DNA of 12,100 nt from Oscillospiraceae bacterium (GCA_035353335.1 DAOPZJ010000068.1:1-12100); one strand, 5' to 3'; shown: positions 1 to 8,464, counted from the stretch's first letter. Notes: generated by a model not told the origin, from the letters alone. A program made the numbers and translations.

Positions 1-545
1 TCCCCGAGCAGCCACGCCTCGGAAAAGCTGTGCGTGACCGCGATCACGGTCTTGGGTTCTTCTTTCCAGAGTTTTAAAAAAAGCTTGATCAGCTCTTCTC
101 TGGTCTTCATATCCTGCCCGTTAAACGGCTCGTCCATTAATAACAAATCGCAGGGAACGGCAAACGCACGCGCAATCGCCGCCCGCTGGCGCATTCCTCC
201 CGAGAGCTGCGCGGGATAATAATTCATGAATTTTTCAAGGCCGACCGCAGTCAGATATTTTTCCGCACGTTCGCGCTTTTCGGCTTTTGTAAAAGTATCA
301 GGCAGCGCGATCATAATGTTTTGGCGGATCCGTTTCCAAGGCAGCAGACGGGGTTCTTGAAAAATATAACTGATATTTATTTTTAATTTATCGCCGTCAA
401 GACCCGCAATTGCATTTAATAAAGTTGTTTTTCCGCAGCCCGACGGCCCCATGATGCAATTGATCTTTTGGTCGTAAAACTCGACTGAAAAATCGTCGAA
501 CACCGTAAGGTCGCCGTATTTTTTTGTATATCCGTCTATCCGCAA
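1..545 (-). CDS. ABC transporter ATP-binding protein, NitT/TauT type (3' end outside window)
   Basis: Cytoplasmic ATPase of an importer encoded with the permease and lipoprotein just upstream. About 181 residues are visible and the C-terminus runs off the left edge. I read it on the minus strand from a TTG at 545-543. In order it shows Walker A (GPSGCGKTT, residues 33-41), a Q-loop in FQEPRLLPW (62-70), the ABC signature LSGGMRQR (114-121), Walker B LLLMDEP (134-140) and an H-loop histidine in VTHS near residue 171. The FQEPRLLPW stretch is typical of the SsuB/TauB/ThiZ group. The segment between Walker A and the Q-loop is short, as in several clostridial members. The D-loop reads NGQD rather than the common GxLD. 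Gap to the permease stop is 16 bases. Family assignment is firm; the substrate cannot be told from sequence. Confidence 0.93.
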   Translation of the reverse strand, partial: MRIDGYTKKYGDLTVFDDFSVEFYDQKINCIMGPSGCGKTTLLNAIAGLDGDKLKINISYIFQEPRLLPWKRIRQNIMIALPDTFTKAEKRERAEKYLTAVGLEKFMNYYPAQLSGGMRQRAAIARAFAVPCDLLLMDEPFNGQDMKTREELIKLFLKLWKEEPKTVIAVTHSFSEAWLLG

Positions 546-552
546 AGCGCTG

Positions 553-560
553 CCTCCCCT
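553..560 (-). promoter_or_regulatory. Ribosome binding site fixing the TTG start of the ATPase
   Basis: On the minus strand AGGGGAGG lies 7 bases before TTG (545-543). No ATG or GTG lies in a better position in that frame, and translation from this TTG gives the normal N-terminus of an ABC ATPase. The site sits right after the permease stop codon. Confidence 0.75.
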
Positions 561-561
561 T

Positions 562-1314
562 TTAATATCGATTTCGAAGTTGCTTTTCGACCAAACCCAA
601 CAGCCGGTCGAGCAGATAGCCCATCAAAATCACTAACACCGTCCACGCAAGCAAGATATCAGTGGAGAGCGTGACCCGCGCCGTCTGCATCTGCGCGCCG
701 ACCGAGTGTACGGGCTGTACGACCAATTCCGTGACTACAACGGCTTTTAGCCCGATGCCCGCCGCGGTTTTGATAGCCGCAACCACATAAGACGCAATCG
801 AGGGCAAATAAATGCCGAACAGGCGCTTTGAAAGCGAAAACCGATAGACCTTGCCCATCTCGGTCAAACGGCGGTCGATTCCGCGAACTCCGGCGGCGCT
901 GTTTTCGCAGACCGACGGGAACGCCGCTAAAAACACCGCAAACGAAGGCACATACGGCGCTTTCAGCCACACGAGCGCAAGCAAAATCACCGCCACAATC
1001 GGGATGGATTTGATCACCGTGAACAGCGGTGCCATAAACGCACCGAACCGGGCATAGGCCGCCGAGAGTGAACCTAACAGCATGCCAAAAAGGATTGCCG
1101 GGGCAAGACCGAGCAGCCATCTACCGAGTGTTGCGGACAATATCGACGCGTTATTTCCGGCAAAAAGCCCCGCCAGCGCCGAGAGCACGGCGGCCGGACG
1201 GGGCAATATATACGAGTTATTCAATAAAGTTGCAATGATTTGCCAGACGGCAATGAAAGTCACGCCGCCGAAGATTTGCCAAAGCACAAGTCCCTTTTTA
1301 TTTGAAAGTGGCAA
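562..1314 (-). CDS. ABC transporter permease, NitT/TauT (SsuC/TauC/ThiX) type
   Basis: Integral membrane permease of about 250 residues and six predicted helices, the usual size for the BPD_transp_1 family. The coupling (EAA) loop is recognisable at FGIYLPSIASYVVAAIKTA followed by a glycine-rich turn and VVVTELVV, matching the family pattern LPxALPxIxxGLRxAxGxxxxxxVxAE. It would move the substrate delivered by the upstream lipoprotein, powered by the downstream ATPase. With the TTG start at 1314 it overlaps the lipoprotein gene by 17 bases, and no strong ribosome binding site is seen there. A GTG at 1287-1285 preceded by AAAAAGGG is an alternative start that would lie just after the lipoprotein stop. 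The longer form is preferred because it keeps a basic cytoplasmic N-terminus (NKK). Function is firm, start uncertain, substrate unknown. Confidence 0.92.
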   Translation of the reverse strand: MPLSNKKGLVLWQIFGGVTFIAVWQIIATLLNNSYILPRPAAVLSALAGLFAGNNASILSATLGRWLLGLAPAILFGMLLGSLSAAYARFGAFMAPLFTVIKSIPIVAVILLALVWLKAPYVPSFAVFLAAFPSVCENSAAGVRGIDRRLTEMGKVYRFSLSKRLFGIYLPSIASYVVAAIKTAAGIGLKAVVVTELVVQPVHSVGAQMQTARVTLSTDILLAWTVLVILMGYLLDRLLGLVEKQLRNRY

Positions 1315-2278
1315 AAAATGCTTCAGACGGCATCACACCTCCGATGTCAGTCGGCGAGAAGCCGAGGATGATATTAAAGTAATTGTTGATTTCGGTTCTG
1401 GCGTTGGTTGTATCCTTGAAGAATATGTTGCAACGCGGTGTGCCGCTGATGATCGCGGCGGCGGGCAGGGTCACGCCGTGTTTTTCAGCCAGATTCGCCA
1501 GTTCGTTCACATTGGTTGTGTACTGGGCAGACGTTTTTTGTGCGTTGATGAAATCAACCATTGCATCGTGATTTGCGTCCGCAAACGTACCTTTGACGAC
1601 AATCGCGCTCACCGGGATATAGGGTTGGCCGCCGGTGGTGGAAGCCCAAACCTGCTGCATGTCCACAACGATTTTGACCGCGGGGTTCTTGGCGATAATG
1701 TTGGATACGAACGGTTCGGGCATTAAGGCGATCTTGGTTTGTCCGGAGATGACCGAAGCAGCCAAATCGGCATGGGCAGTCAGCGTATAGTCCAGCGTGA
1801 CTTTTTTGGAGAGTCCGGCCTGCGCAAGAGCGTATCTTAAAATCACATCGGGGGTTGCGCCCTGCTGGGAGACCGCAATCGTCTTGCCCGACAGACCGGC
1901 CAGTGAGGTGATGGTCGTGTCAGTGCTGACGATATACATATTGCCCCAGGTGCAGATACCGACAAGGCGGTAATCCGTGCCCTTGTTAAACAGGTTCGCC
2001 GCCGTGGTCAGAGGCAGGCAGGCGATATCATAAGTGCCCTTTGCCAATTCCGCAACCATTGCATCCGGTGCCTGCAAGAGATCGTATTGAGCATCCATAC
2101 CGTCGAGTTTGGTACCGTCGTCCCACATCTTTAAAAAAGACAGTGCGGTCGGGCCCTGAAGAGCGGCGATTTTAACCGTTGAAGCGGTTGCCGGAGTCGA
2201 AGATGCCGGTGCTGCAGAGCATCCCGCCGCCATTAAAAATACCAGCACTAAAACCATTGAGAGAACCTTTTTCATCAT
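1298..2278 (-). CDS. ABC transporter substrate-binding lipoprotein, NMT1/TauA-like
   Basis: Exported ligand-binding protein of 326 residues, anchored to the outside of the membrane by lipid. The N-terminus is a lipoprotein signal: KK, a hydrophobic stretch (residues 5-18) and a lipobox ending in AAGC with the modified cysteine at 20, followed by an Ala/Ser/Pro/Thr linker to about residue 33. The body has the periplasmic-binding-protein type II fold seen in NitT/TauT transporters: VKIAALQGPTALS at the first strand, a DIACLPLTTAANL segment, and GKTIAVSQQGATPDVILRYAL at the hinge-side helix. It is the first gene of the three-gene importer operon. AAAGGA lies 11 bases before the first of two adjacent ATG codons (2278 and 2275). 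Related proteins bind sulfonates, nitrate, pyrimidine precursors of thiamine or riboflavin; nothing here decides among them. Confidence 0.92.
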   Translation of the reverse strand: MMKKVLSMVLVLVFLMAAGCSAAPASSTPATASTVKIAALQGPTALSFLKMWDDGTKLDGMDAQYDLLQAPDAMVAELAKGTYDIACLPLTTAANLFNKGTDYRLVGICTWGNMYIVSTDTTITSLAGLSGKTIAVSQQGATPDVILRYALAQAGLSKKVTLDYTLTAHADLAASVISGQTKIALMPEPFVSNIIAKNPAVKIVVDMQQVWASTTGGQPYIPVSAIVVKGTFADANHDAMVDFINAQKTSAQYTTNVNELANLAEKHGVTLPAAAIISGTPRCNIFFKDTTNARTEINNYFNIILGFSPTDIGGVMPSEAFFATFK

Positions 2279-2326
2279 TCTTTGAACATTCCTTTCGCAG
2301 ATAGGTAATTTCGCTAAAAATATATT

Positions 2327-2350
2327 CGGCTCATCCGTTTGGATCAGCCG
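2327..2350. repeat. Hairpin-forming inverted repeat at the predicted start of the ABC operon mRNA
   Basis: Two 10-base arms, CGGCTCATCC and GGATCAGCCG, are separated by GTTT and pair with one mismatch. On the minus strand the stem begins about 6 bases after the -10 box, so it would lie at or next to the first transcribed base, and it is followed by AATATATTTTT. It could be an operator for a dimeric repressor, a 5' stabilising stem, or an attenuator; it could also end rel read-through. The U-run is interrupted, so a strong intrinsic terminator is unlikely. The remaining leader to the start codon is about 48 bases and matches no riboswitch I recognise. Confidence 0.6.
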
Positions 2351-2355
2351 CTTTT

Positions 2356-2384
2356 ATTCTACACCCGTAAAACCCGGATGTCAA
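2356..2384 (-). promoter_or_regulatory. Sigma-A promoter of the ABC importer operon
   Basis: Reading the minus strand, TTGACA (2384-2379) is followed after exactly 17 bases by TAGAAT (2361-2356). The -35 is perfect and the -10 differs from TATAAT at one position. The predicted transcription start is near 2349, giving a leader of about 71 bases before the lipoprotein gene. A short AT-rich dyad (TATAC ... GTATA) lies just upstream of the -35, between it and the rel stop codon. Confidence 0.8.
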
Positions 2385-2408
2385 TATCGTATACGAATTA
2401 AGTATATG

Positions 2409-4601
2409 TTAAATTCTCTTTGCCCAGAGTACACCGGGGATACCGGAAAGTTTAGAAACAAGCCCTCTAAGCTGCTGATTGCTGCCAACTCTGACAACGA
2501 CTTCATACTCGTCGCCCTTATCGCTCTTTCCGGTCATCAGAATGCCCTCGGTGAACAGATTTTCGGAGGCGAGCAGCTGCGAGATGGTGTTGAATAAATT
2601 CGCACCCGGCGCGGTCATCAGCGATAATACGGCTTTATAAACCTCTCCGTCTTTTGCGGCCCAAGCGGAACTGAGCCAACGGCCCGGTTCCTTGTCGATG
2701 TTTTTGATCACATTATTGCAATTACACCGGTGTACCGCGACGCCCCCGCCCCTTGTGACGAATCCGATGATGTCGTCACCGGGAACCGGGTTGCAACATT
2801 TCGCAAACTTAATCAGGCAGTTATCAAATCCCTCGACAATGACGCCGCTGCTGCTATGGGTGATTTTTGGCGGCGGCGCAACCGGTTTGATCGCGTCAAC
2901 GTCAGGAGCGTTATACCTGGCACAGTCCTCCCGCAGTTTCGGAAGCAGCTTTGAGATGAGTATACCGCCGTATCCGATCGAGGCAAAAAAATCTTCTTCG
3001 TGTAAAAAATGATTGCGCCTGGCTGTATCGGTCAATATGGCTTGGTATTGTTCGGGAGTCAGGCGCGGATTAATTCTTCGCACCTCACGCTCGAATTCAT
3101 CCTGTCCTGCAACGATGTTCTCCTCACGCCGTTCCCGTTTGAACCACTGTCGGATTTTATTGCGCGCCTCGCTGGTCTTGGCCGATTTGAGCCAATCTCG
3201 GCTCGGGCCGTGTCCTTGCGCAGATGTTGTAATAATTTCTATGACGGTTCCGGAAGTCAGCTGAGAATCAATCGGCGTGATCTTGCCGTTGACTTTTGCA
3301 CCGATCATGCGATTGCCGACCGCCGAGTGAATCGCATAAGCGAAATCTATGATGGTCGCACCCCAAGGAAGCACACGAACCTCACCTTTCGGCGTGAATA
3401 CAAAAACGTCGTCGTCGGTCAGTTCGGCTTTGATGGAATTTCGCAGGTCCTCTTCACCGTCGGCCTCATCTTTGGCCTCGAGCATCTCGCGCAGCCATTT
3501 GACACGCTGTTCAAAACGGGCGTTTTTGGCGTCGTTATCCTCGATGCCGACTTTATATTTCCAGTGAGCGGCAATGCCGAATTCGGCCTCCTGATGCATC
3601 TCAAAGGTGCGAATTTGAACCTCGAACGGGATGCCGCGGTTGCTGATGACGGTCGTGTGAATTGAGCGGTAACCGTTGTTTTTCGGCAGGGAGATAAAGT
3701 CCCTGAACCGATCCGGGATCGGTTTAAAAGTGTCGTGAATGATACCGAGCGCCATATAGCACTCGTTGATCGCGCTGACGATGATGCGCACGGCAAAAGT
3801 GTCGTAGACGTCACGGTTTTCAATATAGATCTTGCGATAAATGCCGCACATGCTCTTAACGCGGCCGTCGACCCGATATTCAAATCCGCAGTCACGGAAA
3901 CTCTCGGTTATCTGCTTTTTGATGGAATCGAGAAAATCCGACTGTTCATGGGTATCCATGGAGATTTTTGCCTCGATCTCGGCGCAGCCGATCGGGTCAA
4001 GGCAGCGGATTGCATGATCTTCCAATTCATTTTTAAGCGCATGCATACCGAGACGGTGGGCAATCGGCGCATAAATCTCCATGGTTTCGAGCGCGGTGTC
4101 GCGTTGTTTTTCTTCGGGGCGGTATCTCAGCGTGCGCATATTGTGCAAACGGTCAGCCAACTTGATCAGCATCACGCGGATATCATGACTCATCGCAAGC
4201 AGCATCTTTCGGATATTTTCCGATTGAAGCTCATCTTTTGAGGTATATTTGATATTCCCCAATTTTGAGACGCCGTCGACCAGGTCGGCAACGGCCTTCC
4301 CGAATTTATCGGTGATCGTCTTGCGGCTGATACCACAGTCCTCCATCACATCATGTAAAAGCGCGGCGCAGATGGTATCGCAGTCCATGCCGAAATCCTC
4401 GAGCAGAATGCGAGCCACCGCCACCGGATGCGTGATATACGGCTCACCCGAAGAGCGTTTTTGCCCCTCGTGGCTTTCGGCGGCGAGTTCGAAGGCCTGT
4501 ATGACCTTTTTCGTTTCGGCAGGCGTGAACAAGGCCTCGAGTTCCGCTTTTATCGGGGCGAAATAAGTCGTGTAATCAACTGTCTTTGTCTCGTCGCTCA
4601 C
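2409..4601 (-). CDS. rel: (p)ppGpp synthetase/hydrolase, long RSH protein (Rel)
   Basis: Cytoplasmic stringent-response enzyme of 730 residues, full length for the family. It makes (p)ppGpp from ATP and GDP/GTP during amino-acid starvation and hydrolyses it otherwise. The hydrolase HD domain has H58 (ITHP), H83-D84 (LLHDVMED) and the DRLHN motif at 150-154, so it should be active. The synthetase domain runs from about 240 to 350 with YRSIHTTV and EVQIRT. The substrate-binding motif reads RFRD (298-301), close to the RxKD of bifunctional enzymes and unlike the ExDD of RelA-only proteins. TGS domain at about 398-457, zinc-finger-like KCCNPVPGDD (601-610) with HRCNC (624-628), and a C-terminal ACT domain from about 655. 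AAGGAG 6 bases upstream selects the GTG start; an ATG 4 bases earlier is out of frame. It follows recJ by 12 bases and is probably co-transcribed. Confidence 0.97.
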   Translation of the reverse strand: MSDETKTVDYTTYFAPIKAELEALFTPAETKKVIQAFELAAESHEGQKRSSGEPYITHPVAVARILLEDFGMDCDTICAALLHDVMEDCGISRKTITDKFGKAVADLVDGVSKLGNIKYTSKDELQSENIRKMLLAMSHDIRVMLIKLADRLHNMRTLRYRPEEKQRDTALETMEIYAPIAHRLGMHALKNELEDHAIRCLDPIGCAEIEAKISMDTHEQSDFLDSIKKQITESFRDCGFEYRVDGRVKSMCGIYRKIYIENRDVYDTFAVRIIVSAINECYMALGIIHDTFKPIPDRFRDFISLPKNNGYRSIHTTVISNRGIPFEVQIRTFEMHQEAEFGIAAHWKYKVGIEDNDAKNARFEQRVKWLREMLEAKDEADGEEDLRNSIKAELTDDDVFVFTPKGEVRVLPWGATIIDFAYAIHSAVGNRMIGAKVNGKITPIDSQLTSGTVIEIITTSAQGHGPSRDWLKSAKTSEARNKIRQWFKRERREENIVAGQDEFEREVRRINPRLTPEQYQAILTDTARRNHFLHEEDFFASIGYGGILISKLLPKLREDCARYNAPDVDAIKPVAPPPKITHSSSGVIVEGFDNCLIKFAKCCNPVPGDDIIGFVTRGGGVAVHRCNCNNVIKNIDKEPGRWLSSAWAAKDGEVYKAVLSLMTAPGANLFNTISQLLASENLFTEGILMTGKSDKGDEYEVVVRVGSNQQLRGLVSKLSGIPGVLWAKRI

Positions 4602-4613
4602 GCATATCTCCTT

Positions 4614-6644
4614 TTACAGATGATCGGAAGGTTCTTGCAAATCGTTTGCAAGCCGGAAGAGTTTAGAACATGTAAGGTCTTTTTTTTGTGTTGTTTCAAT
4701 TAAAGAGATAATGCCGTTGTCCATGCTGATCAATCCCACTTCGCGCAGCACTTCCAGACACATGGAGATCTTGTAATAATCCATCAGTCCGCCGAGGATA
4801 TGGGCAAGGCATGCACCGGTGGTGATGGCGCGTCTGCTGCTCTTGATGGTTCGAAATATCGCCGCAGTGTCTTCTCTTGTGATAGGTGAGGCGGGTTTTT
4901 CACCCTTTCGGATGCAGCGATCAAACTCAAATTTACTGTTGAAATAATTATCCTGGTCAAAGTTTGTATACCGGATATCTTTTGCAACCACTGACAATTC
5001 CACATTTCCGTTAAACTCCCGGCAGCTTAGTGTCACAACGGCATCTACTTTGTCACCTTCGGAAAAACAAACCTCATTTTGGGAAGTACCGAATAATAAT
5101 AATATAGCCGAAGCGCCGTCTTTTTCGATCTCCAGCATGCAGTGATTCCCGTTTCGCATGCCCCGAATGCTTTTAATCGTCACGCCCGAAAGACAGAATA
5201 ACGGCGTCGGGTTCTCCCTGCCGAACGGCTCCAGTTCGTCAATTTGGTAAAACACGTCCATGATGAGTTGCTGAAGTTTTAAATAACCGTCAATCTGAAA
5301 GGAATTCGGCGAAATCCGCCCGAGCGGCTCTGCATAATCGTTGATCGTTTTTGATAGATCCGGCAGTTTCTCCGCTGAAATTGTCAACCCAACCGCTTGT
5401 GAATGCCCGCCGTATTTTATGAAAAGTTCCTTGCAGCTGTTCACCGCTTCGTAGATTGAGAGGCTCTCGACGCTTCGTCCCGATCCGGTTGCAATCCCGT
5501 CTTTTATTCCGAAAACCAAAAACGGTTTTCCGTATTTCTCGACAAGTTTCGCAGCCACAATGCCGACGACGCCGTTTTCCCAACCCTCTCCCCAGACCAC
5601 GCCGATTGGAGCATGGCGAACTTCATCCACAGAGGCATATTTCTCATTGGCTTCGTTGAATATCCGCTGTTCGGCCTGTTGACGCTTTGCGTTATAATCT
5701 TCGAGCTTTTGGGCGTATTGCTCAGCCTCTTCTTTGGTCTTCGCCATCAGCAGTCGGGCAGAATCGGCGGCATCGCCCATTCTTCCGGCCGAATTAATAC
5801 GAGGAGCAAGCATGTAGGCCACCGATTGAACGCTGAAGCGCATACTCATTCCGGATTTGTCCATCAGCGCTTTTAAGCCGAGGTTTTCGGTTTCTTTTAA
5901 TATATCGATACCGTTTTTTACAAATACGCGGTTTTCACCGGTCAGCGGCACAATGTCGGCAATGGTAGCAACCGTAAGTAAGTCCCCGTAGCGGTCGAAC
6001 ATCGACTCAATGTCCTCTTCGAGCGCGCAGATTAGTTTAAACACCACGCCTGCGCCGCATAAACCCTTGAATCTGCTGGGGCAATCCGGCCTGTGCGGAT
6101 CGATGACGATGCAATCAGGCAATTTCACTGGTACGGTATGATGGTCGGTGACAACCACATCGATGCCCAGTTCCCTTGCACGCTTGATCTCCTCAAAAGC
6201 AGTCACACCATTGTCCACGGTGATAATTAAGTTGATATGGTCTTTTGCAAGATCGTTTATGATTGCTTTATGCATCCCGTAACCGCCTTCTTCACGTGAA
6301 GGCAGGCACCAGGTAACGTTTGCACCTTGTTTACTGAGATAGTCGTAGATCATCACGGTCGAGGTCACGCCATCGGCGTCATAGTCGCCGAAGATGCAGA
6401 TTTTTTCGTTCTTTTCAAGTGCGGTACGAATGCGATCGACAGCCCGATCCATATCGGCCAGCGAAAACGGCTCCTCAATGCCGGTGTCGATATCACAAGA
6501 GAAAAACTCCTCGATTTCCTCGGGTGCGGTGATGCCTCTATTATAAAGAAGCGCCGCCTGCAGCCGGGTTATAGAATTGTCCTGCGCCATCTCGGTGACC
6601 GCTTCGCGGTCAGTGACGCAAAATGCCCACTTCCTGTCAACCAC
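4614..6644 (-). CDS. recJ: Single-stranded-DNA-specific exonuclease RecJ
   Basis: 5'-3' single-strand DNA exonuclease used in RecF-type recombination, mismatch and base-excision repair. The 676-residue product carries the DHH-family motifs in order: DYDADG (87-92), ITVDNG (141-146), VTDHH (165-169), ADIVPL (229-234), and in the DHHA1 part GSGRS (387-391) and GGHSQAVG (412-419). The last has V where many relatives have A. An OB-fold region (about 448-560) and a C-terminal extension rich in winged-helix-like segments follow. I chose GTG at 6644 because GGGGAG lies 7 bases upstream and relatives begin with a basic segment ending in W. The longer open frame would start inside the upstream stop codon and promoter. 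It has its own promoter at 6681-6710. In many clostridia apt lies between recJ and rel; it is absent here. Confidence 0.96.
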   Translation of the reverse strand: MVDRKWAFCVTDREAVTEMAQDNSITRLQAALLYNRGITAPEEIEEFFSCDIDTGIEEPFSLADMDRAVDRIRTALEKNEKICIFGDYDADGVTSTVMIYDYLSKQGANVTWCLPSREEGGYGMHKAIINDLAKDHINLIITVDNGVTAFEEIKRARELGIDVVVTDHHTVPVKLPDCIVIDPHRPDCPSRFKGLCGAGVVFKLICALEEDIESMFDRYGDLLTVATIADIVPLTGENRVFVKNGIDILKETENLGLKALMDKSGMSMRFSVQSVAYMLAPRINSAGRMGDAADSARLLMAKTKEEAEQYAQKLEDYNAKRQQAEQRIFNEANEKYASVDEVRHAPIGVVWGEGWENGVVGIVAAKLVEKYGKPFLVFGIKDGIATGSGRSVESLSIYEAVNSCKELFIKYGGHSQAVGLTISAEKLPDLSKTINDYAEPLGRISPNSFQIDGYLKLQQLIMDVFYQIDELEPFGRENPTPLFCLSGVTIKSIRGMRNGNHCMLEIEKDGASAILLLFGTSQNEVCFSEGDKVDAVVTLSCREFNGNVELSVVAKDIRYTNFDQDNYFNSKFEFDRCIRKGEKPASPITREDTAAIFRTIKSSRRAITTGACLAHILGGLMDYYKISMCLEVLREVGLISMDNGIISLIETTQKKDLTCSKLFRLANDLQEPSDHL

Positions 6645-6651
6645 AAGCTCT

Positions 6652-6657
6652 CTCCCC
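6652..6657 (-). promoter_or_regulatory. Ribosome binding site fixing the GTG start of recJ
   Basis: GGGGAG on the minus strand is 7 bases from GTG at 6644-6642. It lies downstream of the predicted recJ promoter, leaving a leader of roughly 30 bases. This rules out the 22-residue longer open frame. Confidence 0.75.
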
Positions 6658-6680
6658 GATAAAAGTCGAAATTTGCAATC

Positions 6681-6710
6681 AGTATACCTCAATGCCGCAT
6701 TTATTGTCAA
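6681..6710 (-). promoter_or_regulatory. Sigma-A promoter of recJ-rel, overlapping the rqcH stop codon
   Basis: TTGACA (6710-6705) and TATACT (6686-6681) on the minus strand are separated by 18 bases. The TGA inside TTGACA (6709-6707) is the stop codon of rqcH. Predicted start of transcription is near 6674, about 30 bases before the recJ GTG. The 18-base spacing is one more than ideal. Confidence 0.72.
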
Positions 6711-8464
6711 TCCACCTTGAGCTTTGCGGCCAAATCTTCACTCGGATCGGCAAAAGCGGTCTGAAAATCGAAATAATTCACAAAACCCGGCGGAGAACCG
6801 ATCGGTTTTTTGACACGCTTTACTACGGTATAATCGACCGGAACACGCACGCTTTTGCCGTTTTTAGAATACAGCGCCGCCAAAATCGCTGCTTCGGTGA
6901 GAGTCTGTTTATCGGGCTGCTTCCCTGTTGTAACGATGATGACATGGCTGCCGGGAATGCCGCGTGCGTGCATCCAGACATCGTTGCTCTGGGCCTTTTT
7001 AAAAGTGAGTTGATCATTTTGACAGTTGTTTCTGCCGACCAGAATTTCAAAACCACCGCTGCTTATAAATTTACGGGGCTGCGATTCGCCTTTTTGTTTG
7101 TTCTTTGCAACATTGCGGTGCTTTAGATAGCCCTGCGCCGCGAGCTCTTCACGAATTTGGGCGATATCTGCCGAATCATCGGTGCTTTCGAGCGAATATA
7201 GTACGGAATCCAGATAACTCAGTTCTTCACGATCTTTTTCGATCAGACCGACGAGTTGCTTGGCAGCGTTGTCGGCTTTTCGGTAGAGTTTATAATACCG
7301 TTGGGCGTTCCGGTTCGGAGTGAGATCGTTTTGCAAAGCGATCACAACGGTTTTTTGGTCAGGATCGGTGTAATCGACCGCACTGACCGTGGTGTCCCCT
7401 TTTTGTATCGAATAGAGATTGGCCATGATGAGATCGCCGTAAATGCGGTATTTGTCGGCGTTTTTGGTATCCTCGAGCTCCTGGGTTCGGGTGAGAAGTT
7501 TCCGGCGTGTTCTGTCGGCGGCGTTTTCGACGAGCTTATACAAGTCGCGGCTGCTCTGGCGCTGGCGGTCGCGATGCTCTTTGGTGTAATAAAACGCATC
7601 CAGCAACTGAGAAAGAGTATCGTACGGTTTTTGATTTTCCTTATCATAACGGATGAGCGGCATGAAGGAATAATCTACCGCCGCACCGGTTTGGTCAAAC
7701 ACCCCGGTCGGGCAAATATCATGATTTTTAATTCTGGTTTGGCAGCGTTCGATGGCCGCAATCAGCCTTTGTCGCTGTTGTTCGTCCAATTCGCCGCAGA
7801 CTACATTTTGATCGCCGACTGCCTGATAGCAAAGCTCGGCACAGTTGAAAGGTGAGAGTCCCTGAACGGTGCCCAAAAACGCTTTTTCCAACAAGATGCC
7901 GGGGTTATCTTTGATCAGCGTATCGACAAATTCAGACGGGTTCAAGGTGTTAATAGACATTCTGTTTTGTTTTGGGGGCAGTTCATATTTTAAGCCCGGG
8001 AAGATCTGGCGCACAGTGCTGACATTTTCGTCGATACGCTTGACCGCATCGATAATAATTCCGTCGGAATCGAAAAAGATTAGGTTGGAGTGGCGGCCCA
8101 TAAGCTCTGCCGCGGCGGTGATAGTATGAAGCTCGCCGAGTTCACTGCGGCCCGTGAAGTCCAAAAACAAAATGCGCTCCATGTCGTCCTGACGGACGGC
8201 GGTCAGTTTGGAACCGATTAAAAGCTTTCGCAGCAGCATGCATAACATCGGCGGCTGAGGGGGATTTTCATAATTCTGCTCGGTGAAATGCACACGTGCA
8301 GCGTCGGATTTACAGGTCAGTAGCAGCCGTTTTTGCCCTTCTCTGGTACGCATGGTAAACACAAGCTGATCGCGGTAGGGTTGGTAGACCTTGTCCACAA
8401 ACCCGCCGACCGCGCTCTCCAACTCGCGTAAAAGTAAATGCAATAATGCGCCATCTACTGCCAT
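6707..8464 (-). CDS. rqcH: Ribosome quality control protein RqcH (NFACT family)
   Basis: Bacterial homologue of Rqc2/NEMF. It binds 50S subunits carrying stalled peptidyl-tRNA and adds C-terminal alanine tails that mark the peptide for degradation; older names are Fbp/FbpA for fibronectin binding. The product is 585 residues. The NFACT-N domain starts at MAVDG and includes VDKVYQPYRD, ENPPQPPMLCMLLRK and MGRHSNLI (122-129). A helical, partly coiled-coil middle spans about 290-450. The NFACT-R domain (about 465-570) has FEILVGRNN and DVWMHARGIPGSHVII (495-510). The start at 8464 is chosen because AAGGAG lies 5 bases upstream and this is where the family begins; the longer frame overlaps the preceding gene by about 190 bases. 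The pair known as DR in Bacillus RqcH appears as E96-R97. It is last in the DUF1858-trmK-Nif3-rqcH run. Confidence 0.95.
   Translation of the reverse strand: MAVDGALLHLLLRELESAVGGFVDKVYQPYRDQLVFTMRTREGQKRLLLTCKSDAARVHFTEQNYENPPQPPMLCMLLRKLLIGSKLTAVRQDDMERILFLDFTGRSELGELHTITAAAELMGRHSNLIFFDSDGIIIDAVKRIDENVSTVRQIFPGLKYELPPKQNRMSINTLNPSEFVDTLIKDNPGILLEKAFLGTVQGLSPFNCAELCYQAVGDQNVVCGELDEQQRQRLIAAIERCQTRIKNHDICPTGVFDQTGAAVDYSFMPLIRYDKENQKPYDTLSQLLDAFYYTKEHRDRQRQSSRDLYKLVENAADRTRRKLLTRTQELEDTKNADKYRIYGDLIMANLYSIQKGDTTVSAVDYTDPDQKTVVIALQNDLTPNRNAQRYYKLYRKADNAAKQLVGLIEKDREELSYLDSVLYSLESTDDSADIAQIREELAAQGYLKHRNVAKNKQKGESQPRKFISSGGFEILVGRNNCQNDQLTFKKAQSNDVWMHARGIPGSHVIIVTTGKQPDKQTLTEAAILAALYSKNGKSVRVPVDYTVVKRVKKPIGSPPGFVNYFDFQTAFADPSEDLAAKLKVD

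Noticed and set aside
2279..2349. Possible riboswitch in the leader of the lipoprotein gene
   Set aside because: At about 71 bases with one hairpin it lacks the conserved cores of TPP, SAM, FMN, cobalamin or preQ1 elements that I could compare by eye.
3009..3665. Long plus-strand open frame of 218 codons opposite rel
   Set aside because: It lies entirely antisense to a well-conserved RSH gene, has no family features or ribosome binding site, and is explained by the codon bias of the real gene. The same holds for other plus-strand frames at 1082-1726, 7256-7855 and 3735-4241.
6645..6710. N-terminal extension of recJ to 6710
   Set aside because: The region holds the rqcH stop, a good promoter and the recJ ribosome binding site, so it is leader rather than coding sequence.
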